Shown here in pieces: positions 7,472 to 16,117 of a stretch of 19,519 nucleotides of DNA. Source of the DNA: Stutzerimonas stutzeri (GTDB lineage Bacteria > Pseudomonadota > Gammaproteobacteria > Pseudomonadales > Pseudomonadaceae); the NCBI GenBank assembly GCA_002387205.1, contig DGLA01000023.1:1-19519 (forward strand). Direction: 5' to 3'. A program made the position numbers and the translations under genes. The notes beneath the pieces are model-generated. The model made no database searches. It saw nothing but the letters and a program-made list of their open reading frames with translations, and had not been told where the DNA came from. Position 1 is the first letter of the stretch. Each line of letters starts with the position of its first letter.

Positions 7472-8854
7472 ATGCGGTTAATTGCAGTGTTCTGCTTTCT
7501 ATCCCTTGCCGGTGTCGCTCATGCCCAGCCAATCGAGGCGCAGGCGCAACCCGGCGTGATGGCCTCTGAATACGCGGCCGATCTCATGCAGCTGTATCGT
7601 GAGTCGCGCCTGGAGGACCCGCGCGTGCTGGCGGCCTATGCCCGTGCCCAGGCCGGCAAGGATCGCGCACGCGAAGCCTTTGGCGGTCTGCTGCCACAGA
7701 TGTCTGCCAGCAGCTCCTTCAACCGCACCAGTCGTGACCTGCCAACCTACTCCGAGGCCTTCAACAACGAGCGATATGCCCTGACGCTCAGTCAGCACCT
7801 GTACAACAAGCAGGCGTGGGAGAACTACCAGGAGTTCAAGGCGCGTGCCCGCCAGGGTGAGTTCGAGGCCGTCGATGCCCAGGCAGAGGCCACCGTCGAC
7901 CTGGCGCAGCGCTACTTCGTGGCCCTGGCTTCGGATGACGAGCTCGAGCTGGTACTGGCCGAGCGCCGGGCGACCCAGAACAACCTTGACCGGGTGGAAG
8001 CACTGTACGAGCGGCAGCTTGCGATGGTGACCGATGTGCTCGACCTTCGCGCCCGCGTCGACGCTCTCGCCGCCCAGGAAGTTGAAGCCCGCAATCAGGT
8101 CCGGGTCAGCCGGGAAGAGCTGTCCGAGATCATCGGCCGACCGGTGCAGGAAAAGCTCAGCCGCATCCGTGAAGACATCGAGCTGCAGGTGCCTGGCGAG
8201 AGCGTGTCCGTATGGGTGGAGCGGGCCATGGCCGCCAACCCGGCGCTGAAGGCCCAGGAGCAGGCATTGGCCGCTGCCGACGCCGCTTTTCGGGAAGGCA
8301 AGGGCGGTCATTATCCGTCCCTGAGCCTGAACCTAAGCGCGCAGCGAAGCGATGTCGGCTACGACAACACCCTGGCGCCGCGCTCGGACAGCTATGTGGC
8401 AAGCATTGGTGTACAGGTGCCGATCTACAGCGGTGGCTCGACGTCCGCACGCAGCAGGGCGCTCTACAACGACCGCCTTGCCACCGAGCAACAGCTCGAA
8501 GCGATCCGCCGTCAGGTGGTCAAGGAAACCACCAGCGCCTACCTCACCGCACAAGCCAGCGTGGAAAAGATCCGCGCAACGCGCAACGCACTCGAATCGG
8601 CAGAAAAGTCCAGCCTTGCCGCAGAGCGCGGGTTCGAGTTCGGCGTCGTCAACTCGGTCGACGTCCTCACCAGCGTGCAGAACGAGTACGCTGCGCGCCG
8701 GGATCTGCTCCAGGCACAGTACGATTTCATCACCAATCTTCTCGTATTGAATCGTTGGGCCGGAAGGTTGTCCGAGCAGAGCGTCGAAAACGTCAATGTG
8801 TGGCTGGCTCGTAACGAAGAGGCGCGGGCCCTGGAACGGAAAACAACGGAATGA
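7472..8854 (+). CDS. TolC-family outer-membrane channel of the type I secretion system (PrtF/AprF-like)
   Basis: This 460-aa protein is predicted to form the trimeric outer-membrane tunnel. A signal peptide is clear (MRLIAVFCFLSLAGVAHA, cleavage after residue 18). The mature part shows the duplicated TolC layout: long helical segments (EAVDAQAEATVDLAQRYFVA; AAQEVEARNQVRVSREELSE) alternating with short strands (MSASSSFNRTSRDLP; YPSLSLNLSAQRSDVG; YVASIGVQVPIYSGGSTSAR), then a second repeat with ERGFEFGVVNSVDVLTSVQN, the usual C-terminal TolC signature. The ATG at 7472 has GAGG 7 nt upstream; a TTG at 7466 is possible but less likely. The stop overlaps the gmd start (ATGA), tying secretion and O-antigen genes together. 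Confidence 0.92.
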   Translation: MRLIAVFCFLSLAGVAHAQPIEAQAQPGVMASEYAADLMQLYRESRLEDPRVLAAYARAQAGKDRAREAFGGLLPQMSASSSFNRTSRDLPTYSEAFNNERYALTLSQHLYNKQAWENYQEFKARARQGEFEAVDAQAEATVDLAQRYFVALASDDELELVLAERRATQNNLDRVEALYERQLAMVTDVLDLRARVDALAAQEVEARNQVRVSREELSEIIGRPVQEKLSRIREDIELQVPGESVSVWVERAMAANPALKAQEQALAAADAAFREGKGGHYPSLSLNLSAQRSDVGYDNTLAPRSDSYVASIGVQVPIYSGGSTSARSRALYNDRLATEQQLEAIRRQVVKETTSAYLTAQASVEKIRATRNALESAEKSSLAAERGFEFGVVNSVDVLTSVQNEYAARRDLLQAQYDFITNLLVLNRWAGRLSEQSVENVNVWLARNEEARALERKTTE

Positions 8855-9897
8855 GCATGAAAGGCAAGACCGCAATCGTCACTGGGATCACTGGCCAGGA
8901 CGGTGCGTACCTCACTCAACTACTGCTGGAGAAGGGCTACAAGGTATTCGGCACCTATCGCAGGACCAGTTCGGTCAACTTCTGGCGGCTTGAAGAAGTC
9001 GGGGCCATTGGCCACCCGAATCTGGAGCTGGTCGAACATGACCTCACCGACCTGGGTGCCAGCATCCGCCTGATGGAAGAGGCGCAGCCCGACGAGGTCT
9101 ATAACCTTGCCGCGCAAAGCTTTGTCGGCGTGTCCTTCAATCAGCCGATCACCACTGCCGAAATCACCGGGCTCGGGGCGGTCAACCTGCTAGAAGCGAT
9201 CCGTATCGTCGACCCAAAGATCCGCTTCTACCAGGCATCGACCTCCGAGATGTTTGGCGAAGTGCAGCAGATCCCGCAGACCGAAGCGACCCCTTTCTAT
9301 CCCCGTAGCCCCTATGGCGTGGCCAAGCTCTACGCCCACTGGATGACCATCAACTACCGTGAGTCCTACGGTATCTTCGGCACCAGTGGCATCCTCTTCA
9401 ACCATGAGTCCCCGCTGCGCGGCAAGGAGTTCGTGACACGCAAGATCACCGATGCCGCCGCCCGTATCGCCCTAGGCAAGCAGGCCAGCCTGGAGCTTGG
9501 TAATCTCGACGCCAAGCGCGACTGGGGTTTCGCCAAGGAGTACGTTGAGGGCATGTGGCGCATGCTGCAGGTCGATACGCCTGACACCTTTGTGCTGGCC
9601 ACCAACCGCACCGAGACCGTGCGCGACTTCGTATCGCTGGCGTTCAAGGCCGTTGATATTCAGCTGGACTGGCAAGGTAGTGCTGAAAGCGAGCGCGGTA
9701 TCGATAGCCGCACCGGCAAGACCATTGTAGAAGTCAACCCGCGTTTCTATCGACCGGCGGAGGTGGAATTGCTCATCGGCAACCCTGAGAGAGCCAAAAC
9801 GGCGTTGGGTTGGGAGCCGAAAACCACGCTTGAAGAGCTGTGCAAGCTTATGGTTGACGCTGATCTCGGTCGAGTGGAATCAGGCAAGTCCTTTTAA
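8851..9897 (+). CDS. gmd: GDP-mannose 4,6-dehydratase
   Basis: This 348-aa short-chain dehydrogenase/reductase converts GDP-D-mannose to GDP-4-keto-6-deoxy-D-mannose, the branch point to GDP-D-rhamnose, GDP-L-fucose and GDP-perosamine. The NADP-binding glycine motif TGITGQDG is at 11-18, the catalytic T131/E133 region reads QASTSEMFG (128-136), and Y155-x3-K159 lies in PRSPYGVAKLYAHW. NHESPLRGKEFVTRKI is the characteristic GMD loop. The length is normal. The ATG at 8851 overlaps the preceding stop; M3 at 8857 is an alternative start. It is followed at once by the reductase gene (stop TAA shares a base with the next ATG). Confidence 0.96.
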   Translation: MSMKGKTAIVTGITGQDGAYLTQLLLEKGYKVFGTYRRTSSVNFWRLEEVGAIGHPNLELVEHDLTDLGASIRLMEEAQPDEVYNLAAQSFVGVSFNQPITTAEITGLGAVNLLEAIRIVDPKIRFYQASTSEMFGEVQQIPQTEATPFYPRSPYGVAKLYAHWMTINYRESYGIFGTSGILFNHESPLRGKEFVTRKITDAAARIALGKQASLELGNLDAKRDWGFAKEYVEGMWRMLQVDTPDTFVLATNRTETVRDFVSLAFKAVDIQLDWQGSAESERGIDSRTGKTIVEVNPRFYRPAEVELLIGNPERAKTALGWEPKTTLEELCKLMVDADLGRVESGKSF

Positions 9898-10802
9898 TGA
9901 ACAAAGGAAACGTTCTGGTCACTGGTGCGGCGGGTTTCACCGGCCGTGCCGTTTGCCTCGCGCTGGCCGCTGCGGGCTATCACGTTCACGGCATGGCATT
10001 GCGTGAGGGGGAATGCCCTGGCGTTCAGCTTCACTCATGTGACCTGCTGAATAAGCAGCGCGTGACCGAGCTATTGGCTGTAATAAAGCCCGATCAGGTT
10101 GTGCATCTGGCGGCGCGAGCCTTTGTCGCCAGTGATGACTTTGACGCTTTTTATCAGGTCAACGTCCTCGGCACCTGCAATCTTCTCGATGCAGCACGTG
10201 ATTCGGGTGTGAAGCGCGTCATCGTTGCCAGCAGCGCGAATGTATACGGCGTCCCGCCAGACGCCAGCGCTTTGCGAGAGGATGCGCTCCCTGCTCCGGT
10301 CAGCCATTACGCAGCGAGCAAGCTGACAATGGAGCATATGGCGCGGACCTATCGCGACGATTTTTCGCTGGTTATCACCCGCCCGTTCAACTACACCGGG
10401 CCGCAACAGCACCCGTCTTATCTTATTCCGAAGCTGGTCGCTAATTTCAAAGGCCGAGCAGCGCGAATTGACCTAGGTAATCTTGGCGTAGCCAGAGATT
10501 TCACGAGTCTGGATGACGTCGTCGATGCCTACGTAAAGCTGGCTCAGCAGCCTAGTGTTACTGGAACATTCAATATTTGCACCGGAATAGCGATCAGCCT
10601 GAGCGAGCTGGTCGAGCGTCTTGTAGCGATCACGGGCCATCGTCCAGAGATAGTGAGCAATCCCGAGTGGGTGCGTCGCCACGATATACCGATACTTTGC
10701 GGTGACAACACCGCGCTTCGTACAAGCACAGGGTGGCGGCCCACGAAAGATATCAGCGATATCCTCATTTCTATGCTCAATAGCCCCGGTGTACAGCCAT
10801 GA
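9897..10802 (+). CDS. rmd: GDP-6-deoxy-D-lyxo-4-hexulose reductase (GDP-D-rhamnose synthase)
   Basis: This 301-aa SDR enzyme probably reduces the GMD product to GDP-D-rhamnose. The glycine-rich motif GAAGFTG is at 10-16, S113 lies in ASSANVYG, and Y138-x3-K142 completes the catalytic triad. RPFNYTGPQQ (162-171) and the VARDFTSLDDVVDAY stretch (198-212) are typical of RMD. Pairing with gmd and wzm/wzt mirrors the A-band genes of P. aeruginosa, although there the order is rmd then gmd. Alternatives such as a 6-deoxy-talose reductase cannot be excluded by eye, but GDP-fucose synthase and perosamine aminotransferase are ruled out by length and fold. The second half of the gene is more AT-rich than gmd. 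Confidence 0.88.
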   Translation: MNKGNVLVTGAAGFTGRAVCLALAAAGYHVHGMALREGECPGVQLHSCDLLNKQRVTELLAVIKPDQVVHLAARAFVASDDFDAFYQVNVLGTCNLLDAARDSGVKRVIVASSANVYGVPPDASALREDALPAPVSHYAASKLTMEHMARTYRDDFSLVITRPFNYTGPQQHPSYLIPKLVANFKGRAARIDLGNLGVARDFTSLDDVVDAYVKLAQQPSVTGTFNICTGIAISLSELVERLVAITGHRPEIVSNPEWVRRHDIPILCGDNTALRTSTGWRPTKDISDILISMLNSPGVQP

Positions 10803-11605
10803 TTCAACCGCTACGTCGCCGACTGGTTGCCCTTGCGCACTATCGGGGCTTTGTCAAGACTTCCATTCTCAATGATGTCCGCATGCGCTTTTCACGAAGC
10901 AGCATTGGCGGCTTGTGGGTACTGCTGCAGCCGCTGGCCCAGTCAGCGATATTCGCCTTCGTGCTGGCAATAGTCCTGAAGGCCAAGTTGCCGGGTATCG
11001 ACGATACGCACGCCTACGCCGCTTACCTGCTAAGCGGCATGCTTTGCTGGTCTTTATTTATGGAAAGCATAACTAAAGGCCTGGGGTTATTCAGTGACAA
11101 CGCAGGACTGATAAAAAAGGTGAATTTCCCCTTGTTGACGTTGCCGGTTATCGGAGCCGGAATCAGCCTCGTCAACAACACGTTTCTGTTTATAGCGACC
11201 TCGCTGATTTTGGCGCTTCTGGGCTTTTTGCCGGGAAAGGCCATTCTGGTTCTGCCACTCCTGATGTTGCTTACCCTGTTGTTCGGGCTTTCGGTAGGGC
11301 TGGTCCTGGGCATCATCAATGTCTTCGTACGTGACATCGGCGTAGTGGTGCCCATCGTTCTGCAGTTTCTTTTCTGGCTCTGTCCCATCGTCTACAGTCC
11401 GGCCAGCCTGCCAGCCGGGTTTCGTGAGCTGGTCCTGCATAATCCGGTATCGGGCCTCGTACAGGCGTATCAGAACGTGCTGGTGTTTCAACGCTTGCCG
11501 GAGTGGCACTGGTTGTTGCCTCCATTGATCGTGGCGATTATCTGCCTGGTGCTTGTCCGCTTCCTGTTGCGTCGCACCTATGCCCAGATGGTGGATATCC
11601 TATGA
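10799..11605 (+). CDS. wzm: ABC-2 type O-antigen export permease
   Basis: This 268-aa integral membrane protein is the membrane half of the Wzm-Wzt polysaccharide exporter, moving lipid-linked O-antigen to the periplasm. It has about six hydrophobic segments (near residues 38-60, 75-90, 112-140, 142-172, 180-200 and 236-258). The N-terminal motif RMRFSRSSIGGLWVLLQPL (residues 28-46) and the late LFWLCPIVYSPASLPAGFR stretch are the family's landmarks. The length is normal. Its ATG overlaps the rmd stop by 4 nt, and its own stop overlaps the wzt start by 4 nt (ATGA), so stoichiometric coupled synthesis with Wzt is likely. Confidence 0.93.
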   Translation: MIQPLRRRLVALAHYRGFVKTSILNDVRMRFSRSSIGGLWVLLQPLAQSAIFAFVLAIVLKAKLPGIDDTHAYAAYLLSGMLCWSLFMESITKGLGLFSDNAGLIKKVNFPLLTLPVIGAGISLVNNTFLFIATSLILALLGFLPGKAILVLPLLMLLTLLFGLSVGLVLGIINVFVRDIGVVVPIVLQFLFWLCPIVYSPASLPAGFRELVLHNPVSGLVQAYQNVLVFQRLPEWHWLLPPLIVAIICLVLVRFLLRRTYAQMVDIL

Positions 11606-12831
11606 ATACACCCGGCAGCTTTCATGTAAAAAATCTGAGCAAGCGCTTCGCCAAGTTCCGCAGCGACGGTCATAGGCTCCTGCATTGCCTCATCCCTTCG
11701 ATACAGCCGCTTAGTGAAGTCACCGTGCTGGATGACCTGAGCTTTGACATTGCGCCAGGGGAGGCGCTGGGGATCGTAGGGCACAACGGTGCCGGCAAGA
11801 GCACCCTGCTCAAGATCATTACAGGAACCCTTGCTCCCAGCAGTGGAAGTGTAGTGCTCAACGGTCGGGTGTTCGCGATCCTGGAGCTGGGTATGGGCTT
11901 CAATGCCGACATGACGGCGCGGGATAACGTCCGGCATGTTGCCGGCCTGATGGGCATACCCGGAGAAGAAATCGAAGAAATTCTGCCGGAGCTGGAAGCA
12001 TTCGCCGAGATCGGTGCCTATTTCGACCAGCCCATGCGGCATTACTCCAGCGGTATGCACATGCGCGTGGCATTCGCACTGGCGACAGCAATAAGGCCGG
12101 ATATCCTTATTGTCGACGAGGCGCTGAGCGTGGGAGATGCCTACTTCCAACACAAGAGTTTCGAGCGAATCAGGCAATTTCGCGAGCAAGGCACCACATT
12201 ACTGTTCGTCTCGCATGACAAGTCCGCGATTCTCGCGCTATGCGACCGCTGCATCCTGCTAGATCACGGGCGGCTGCTGATGGATGGTTCGCCAGGCGCT
12301 GTAATGGATTATTACAACGCCCTGATTGCCGAAAAGGAGTCGGAGACGCTGGTGCAGCACTACAACGACAAGGGTCAGGCCGTCACCCGCTCAGGCACCG
12401 GTGAGGCCACCCTTGAGTCGCTCGAACTGCTGGCCAACGGAGAAAGCACAGAGACAATCGAAGTCGGCGAGTCGGTCGTTCTTCGTGCAGTTGTTCAATG
12501 TCATGCGCCTATTCCGCGACTGGTCATGGGCTACATGATCAAGGATCGGCTGGGGCAGGCAGTGTTTGGAATCAACACCCACCTCACCGAACAGGTTCAG
12601 GAAGACCTGGTGGCAGGGGACTGCCTGCGTTACGAGTTCGCTTTTCCGGCCAACCTCGGACCAGGTAGCTATTCCATCTCGGTATCGCTGTCCAGCACCC
12701 AGACCCATCTTCAGAACAACTATGAGTGGCGTGACCTTGCCCTTGTATTCACTGTGGTCAACACGTGTCACTTTTCCTTTGCTGGTTGCGCCTGGATAGC
12801 TCCGGAAATATCCATCATCAAAACTTCGTGA
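11602..12831 (+). CDS. wzt: O-antigen export ATPase with C-terminal carbohydrate-binding domain
   Basis: This 409-aa protein powers Wzm. The ATPase (about 1-245) has Walker A GHNGAGKST (60-68), signature YSSGMHMR (148-155), Walker B ILIVDE (168-173) and H-loop H205. Residues about 265-405 form the extra Wzt C-terminal domain (LVMGYMIKDRLGQAVFGINT; LGPGSYSISVSLSS), a beta-sandwich that in E. coli O8/O9a recognises the finished, capped non-reducing end of the glycan. Its presence suggests that this O-antigen also carries a terminal modification that licenses export, which fits the methyltransferase and acyltransferase downstream. The ATG at 11602 overlaps the wzm stop. The TGA stop overlaps a GTG start for the next small gene. 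Confidence 0.94.
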   Translation: MNTPGSFHVKNLSKRFAKFRSDGHRLLHCLIPSIQPLSEVTVLDDLSFDIAPGEALGIVGHNGAGKSTLLKIITGTLAPSSGSVVLNGRVFAILELGMGFNADMTARDNVRHVAGLMGIPGEEIEEILPELEAFAEIGAYFDQPMRHYSSGMHMRVAFALATAIRPDILIVDEALSVGDAYFQHKSFERIRQFREQGTTLLFVSHDKSAILALCDRCILLDHGRLLMDGSPGAVMDYYNALIAEKESETLVQHYNDKGQAVTRSGTGEATLESLELLANGESTETIEVGESVVLRAVVQCHAPIPRLVMGYMIKDRLGQAVFGINTHLTEQVQEDLVAGDCLRYEFAFPANLGPGSYSISVSLSSTQTHLQNNYEWRDLALVFTVVNTCHFSFAGCAWIAPEISIIKTS

Positions 12832-13100
12832 GTACGTCTTTGAAACATCTTCGTATCTACGTTCTGCATCGGATCAAGCTCAGCCTCTTGTTTCTCATCC
12901 GCTTTGTCATTGCACGCCCGAAGCTGTTGGGTCTGGGGATGAGGGTCGTCAACCGCATCCCGGCGCTCAAATGGCAGCTCTGGCGTATTCATGCATCCAT
13001 GCGTGCCGGAGCCCCTTCGCACGCTGCGTTTACGGACACCCCACCGGCGGCAGCAAGGCCTGCTTTCCTGCAGCTGATCGAGCCAGGGGAAGACTACTGA
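12828..13100 (+). CDS. Small basic protein of unknown function in the O-antigen operon (GTG start)
   Basis: This predicted 90-aa protein is not recognised. It starts with GTG at 12828, overlapping the wzt stop (GTGA), and ends with a TGA whose last base is the first base of the next gene's ATG, so it fits the operon's overlap pattern exactly. Residues about 6-60 are strongly basic and alternate hydrophobic and positive residues (LRIYVLHRIKLSLLFLIRFV; KWQLWRIHASMR), like an amphipathic membrane-surface helix. The tail (60-90) is rich in Ala and Pro and ends in acidic IEPGEDY. It could be a membrane-docking or scaffold peptide for the glycosyltransferase complex; that is a guess. An alternative is a longer form from a start inside wzt at 12765, which is less likely. 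Confidence 0.65.
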   Translation: MSTSLKHLRIYVLHRIKLSLLFLIRFVIARPKLLGLGMRVVNRIPALKWQLWRIHASMRAGAPSHAAFTDTPPAAARPAFLQLIEPGEDY

Positions 13101-16100
13101 TGCGTATCGTTGTAGATCTACAGGCCTGCCAAACACCGGCAATGCGCAACCGCGGCATAGGCCGGTATACCCTTGCGCATATCAAGGCGGTCGCCCGGCG
13201 CGCCAGTGGGCACCGTTTGATCCTGCTGCTGAACAACAACTTCAGTGAGACCATTGCGCCGTTGCGGGCAGAGTTCGAGGGCTTGGTCGACCCCGATGAC
13301 ATCCTCGTATTTTCCACGCTCGGTCAGCTCACCGATATTGGCCCGGCGAACCAGTGGCGCCATGCGGCCGCTCAGACGGTTTATCAGGATTGCATTCGGG
13401 CGCTAGAGCCCGACGTGTTTCATCAGGGCTGCCTGTTCGATGCCCTGAGCGAAAGCGTGACCGGTATCCTTCCCGGTGCGAAAGGGATCAACAGCATCAC
13501 GCTTTACGACTTGATCCCGTATCAGTATCCGGAGCGCTATCTGGCCGATGAGGCGATGCGCGACTGGTACCTGCGCAAACTGCAGGTTCTGAAGAACGCC
13601 GACTTGCTGCTCGGGATATCCGAGTCGTCACGACTAGAGGCTATCGAGCTGCTTGGCCTGACGCCCGGAAACGTGTGCAACATCAGCTCGGCTATCGGCG
13701 ATCATTTTCAGGTTCGGGAGCTGGCTCCCTCCCGCATCGCCGAGTTGCGCACGCGTTACGGGCTGCGTGGCGACTATGTCATGTATACCGGCGGGATCGA
13801 CTTTCGCAAGAACATCGAAGGGTTGTTGACGGCCTACGGGTTGTTGGCCCCTGCCTTGCGCGAGCGCTACCAGCTGGCAGTGGTTTGCAATGTGGATGCC
13901 ACCAGCCGTGAACGCCTGCAGCGCCTGGCGCGAACTGCTGGAATGTCCGATGGACAGTTGGTGCTGACGGGTTTTGTGCCCGAGGACGACCTGGTCGATT
14001 TGTACAACCTGGCAAGCCTCTTCGTGTTTCCATCGATTCATGAAGGCTTCGGCCTGCCTGCGCTGGAGGCGATGGCCTGTGGTGTGCCAACCTTGGTATC
14101 GAACCGATCGAGTCTGCCCGAGGTGGTCGGGCGCTCCGATATGCAGTTCGATCCGCAGGACCCCAAGGCCGTTTCTGCAGCTATCACAAGTACTCTGGGC
14201 GATCCTGGTCGATTGGCGGACCTGCGCAGCCATGGACTGCAGCAGGCCCGGCGCTTCTCATGGGAGCGAACGGCCGAAGCAACATTGCAGGCTTTCGAAG
14301 ACGCCACCGATCGACGCCGCGGTGCATCTCGGGCCAGTATCGCGGTGCCGCACGAACCGTTGACCGCGGCCCCCCCATATCAGGCTCCCATTCCACCGCA
14401 CTGGCCGCAGCGCCGTCTTGCCTTTGTATCGCCGCTTCCACCCAGCGAATCCGGTATAGCCGACTACAGTGCCGAGTTGCTGCCGGAGCTGGCGCGTTAT
14501 TACGACATCGACGTCGTGGCGCCACAAGAGAGCATTTCCGATCCCTGGGTGCGGGCGAATTTCCGCTGCATTACGCCCGAGCACTTCGGTCGGCATCATC
14601 ATCGCTACCCGCGCGCGCTCTATCAGGTAGGTAACAGCCACTTCCACAGTCATATGTTCGGGCTGTTGGAGCGCCGCCCCGGTACGGTCGTACTGCACGA
14701 CTTCTTTCTGTCAGGCATTCTCAACTACCTTCAGCAATCGCTCGCCGAGCCAGGCGCTTTCGACAGAGCGCTGTATCAGTCTCATGGTTACCCGGCGCTG
14801 GCGCTTGTGCAGGACCAGGGCCATACCGAGGCGACCAAACGCTATCCGGCCAACCTGGGTGTCCTGACCCAGGCGCAGGGGGTCATTGTGCATAGCGAGC
14901 ACAGCCGGGAGTTGGCCGATCAGTTTTACGGGGCGGGATTCAGCCATGGCTGGTCGTGCCTGCCTTTGCTACGCGCACCCAAGCGTCTGCTTCCCAGGGC
15001 AACGGCTCGTCAACGTCTGGGGCTGCCGGTCAATGCTCGCGTGACTGCCTCGTTCGGCTTCGTCGCGGCTACCAAGCTCAACAATGAGCTGCTGGAAGCC
15101 TGGCTGGCGACCCAGGAGAATGACGTCGAATCGCACCTGGTGTTCGTCGGCCGCAATAGCCTGGACGAAAGCGGGCAGCGCTTGCTGCGTCGAATCGAAG
15201 CCAGTCCGGCGAGCAAGCGAATTCAGATCACTGGCTTCGTCTCATCGGAAGACTACAACCTGTGGTTGGCTGCAGCCGACCTGACGGTGCAGTTACGCGG
15301 CGGCTCGCGAGGCGAGACCTCCGCAGCGGTGCTTGACTGCCTGGTCGCCGGCAAGCCGCTGATCTGCAATGCGCATGGCAGTGCAGCGGAATTGCCCGAG
15401 GGTGTCGCATGGCGCTTGCCGGACACTTTCAGCATCGAGCAACTGGCTGAAGCCGTCCGGCAGCTGCTGGGTGATCCGGCTCACGCAGCACGTCTGAGCG
15501 AGCGGGCCCTGCATCATTGTCAGCGGCATGCACCGGCGACGGTCGCCGCCCGGTATGCCGAAGCGATTGAATCCTATGCAGACCGCCATCCGCAGGCCTG
15601 TCAGCAACGGCTGGTACAGCGCCTTCGCGAGCTGCCTGGTCACGCCGAACAACCCGTGCGGGCCCACGTGGAGTTGGCCGCGGCTGTCACACAAAACAGC
15701 GGGATCGGCCTGCAGCGCACCTGCTTCATCGATATCAGCACCTTGCCTGAAGATCCGGGCAAAACACTGCGTGACCTGCTGTGCACATGGCTTCGCAATC
15801 CGCCGCTGAATTGGCGACTCGAGCTGGTAGGCCTCGGCGACGACGGCAGTTATCACCTGGCCTGTGAGCGCACAGCCCGCTGGCTGGGCTTGCCGGCCAT
15901 GCTGGATCAGCCATTGCTGACGGGGCCGCAGGACGCCTGGCTGCACCTCAACGAGGCCAGGGCTCCGATCTCCCTGACTGCCCGCTTGCGGCGCGTTGGC
16001 CTTGTCGATGCCGAAACGCTGTCAGCATGGGGCGCTGACGGTCTGGCCAGCTGGTTGGAGAGCACCTCCGGCCCATCCGCGGAGGCCGGCCATGCAGGCG

Positions 16101-16117
16101 TTGCGGCGTTGGCTTAA
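13100..16117 (+). CDS. Multidomain glycosyltransferase: two GT4 modules plus a vestigial third N-domain
   Basis: This 1005-aa protein probably polymerises the O-antigen. Module 1 (about 1-400) is a complete GT4: RNRGIGRYT near the N-terminus, YTGGIDFRKNIEGLL (229-243) and E315-x7-E323 in HEGFGLPALE. Module 2 (about 438-825) starts AFVSPLPPSESGIADYSAEL, contains SFGFVAATKLNNELLEAW, and has GETSAAVLDCLVAGKP (738-753) where the EX7E motif should be. Residues about 874-955 (CFIDISTL...LRNPPLNWRLELVG...YHLACERTARWLGLP) resemble the opening of a third GT N-domain and then stop. Two or more GT modules in one chain allow alternating linkages, as in E. coli WbdA. The ATG at 13100 overlaps the preceding stop (TGATG); an earlier in-frame start at 12971 lies within the small gene. 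Confidence 0.9.
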   Translation: MRIVVDLQACQTPAMRNRGIGRYTLAHIKAVARRASGHRLILLLNNNFSETIAPLRAEFEGLVDPDDILVFSTLGQLTDIGPANQWRHAAAQTVYQDCIRALEPDVFHQGCLFDALSESVTGILPGAKGINSITLYDLIPYQYPERYLADEAMRDWYLRKLQVLKNADLLLGISESSRLEAIELLGLTPGNVCNISSAIGDHFQVRELAPSRIAELRTRYGLRGDYVMYTGGIDFRKNIEGLLTAYGLLAPALRERYQLAVVCNVDATSRERLQRLARTAGMSDGQLVLTGFVPEDDLVDLYNLASLFVFPSIHEGFGLPALEAMACGVPTLVSNRSSLPEVVGRSDMQFDPQDPKAVSAAITSTLGDPGRLADLRSHGLQQARRFSWERTAEATLQAFEDATDRRRGASRASIAVPHEPLTAAPPYQAPIPPHWPQRRLAFVSPLPPSESGIADYSAELLPELARYYDIDVVAPQESISDPWVRANFRCITPEHFGRHHHRYPRALYQVGNSHFHSHMFGLLERRPGTVVLHDFFLSGILNYLQQSLAEPGAFDRALYQSHGYPALALVQDQGHTEATKRYPANLGVLTQAQGVIVHSEHSRELADQFYGAGFSHGWSCLPLLRAPKRLLPRATARQRLGLPVNARVTASFGFVAATKLNNELLEAWLATQENDVESHLVFVGRNSLDESGQRLLRRIEASPASKRIQITGFVSSEDYNLWLAAADLTVQLRGGSRGETSAAVLDCLVAGKPLICNAHGSAAELPEGVAWRLPDTFSIEQLAEAVRQLLGDPAHAARLSERALHHCQRHAPATVAARYAEAIESYADRHPQACQQRLVQRLRELPGHAEQPVRAHVELAAAVTQNSGIGLQRTCFIDISTLPEDPGKTLRDLLCTWLRNPPLNWRLELVGLGDDGSYHLACERTARWLGLPAMLDQPLLTGPQDAWLHLNEARAPISLTARLRRVGLVDAETLSAWGADGLASWLESTSGPSAEAGHAGVAALA

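Noticed and set aside
8212..8814. A 200-codon plus-strand open frame inside the TolC-type gene
   Set aside because: It is the +1/+2 frame shadow of the channel gene, with Arg/Gly-rich composition typical of such shadows.
4391..8854. Alkaline-protease-type secretion cassette with its own protease and inhibitor
   Set aside because: The exporter is of the PrtDEF type, but no metzincin protease or Inh-type inhibitor gene is in the window; the nearest candidate substrate is the DUF4214 protein.
9897..10802. GDP-L-fucose synthase (fcl) as the gmd partner
   Set aside because: Motifs (RPFNYTGPQQ) and the neighbouring wzm/wzt arrangement fit RMD better; the usual extra C-terminal features of GDP-fucose synthase are not seen.
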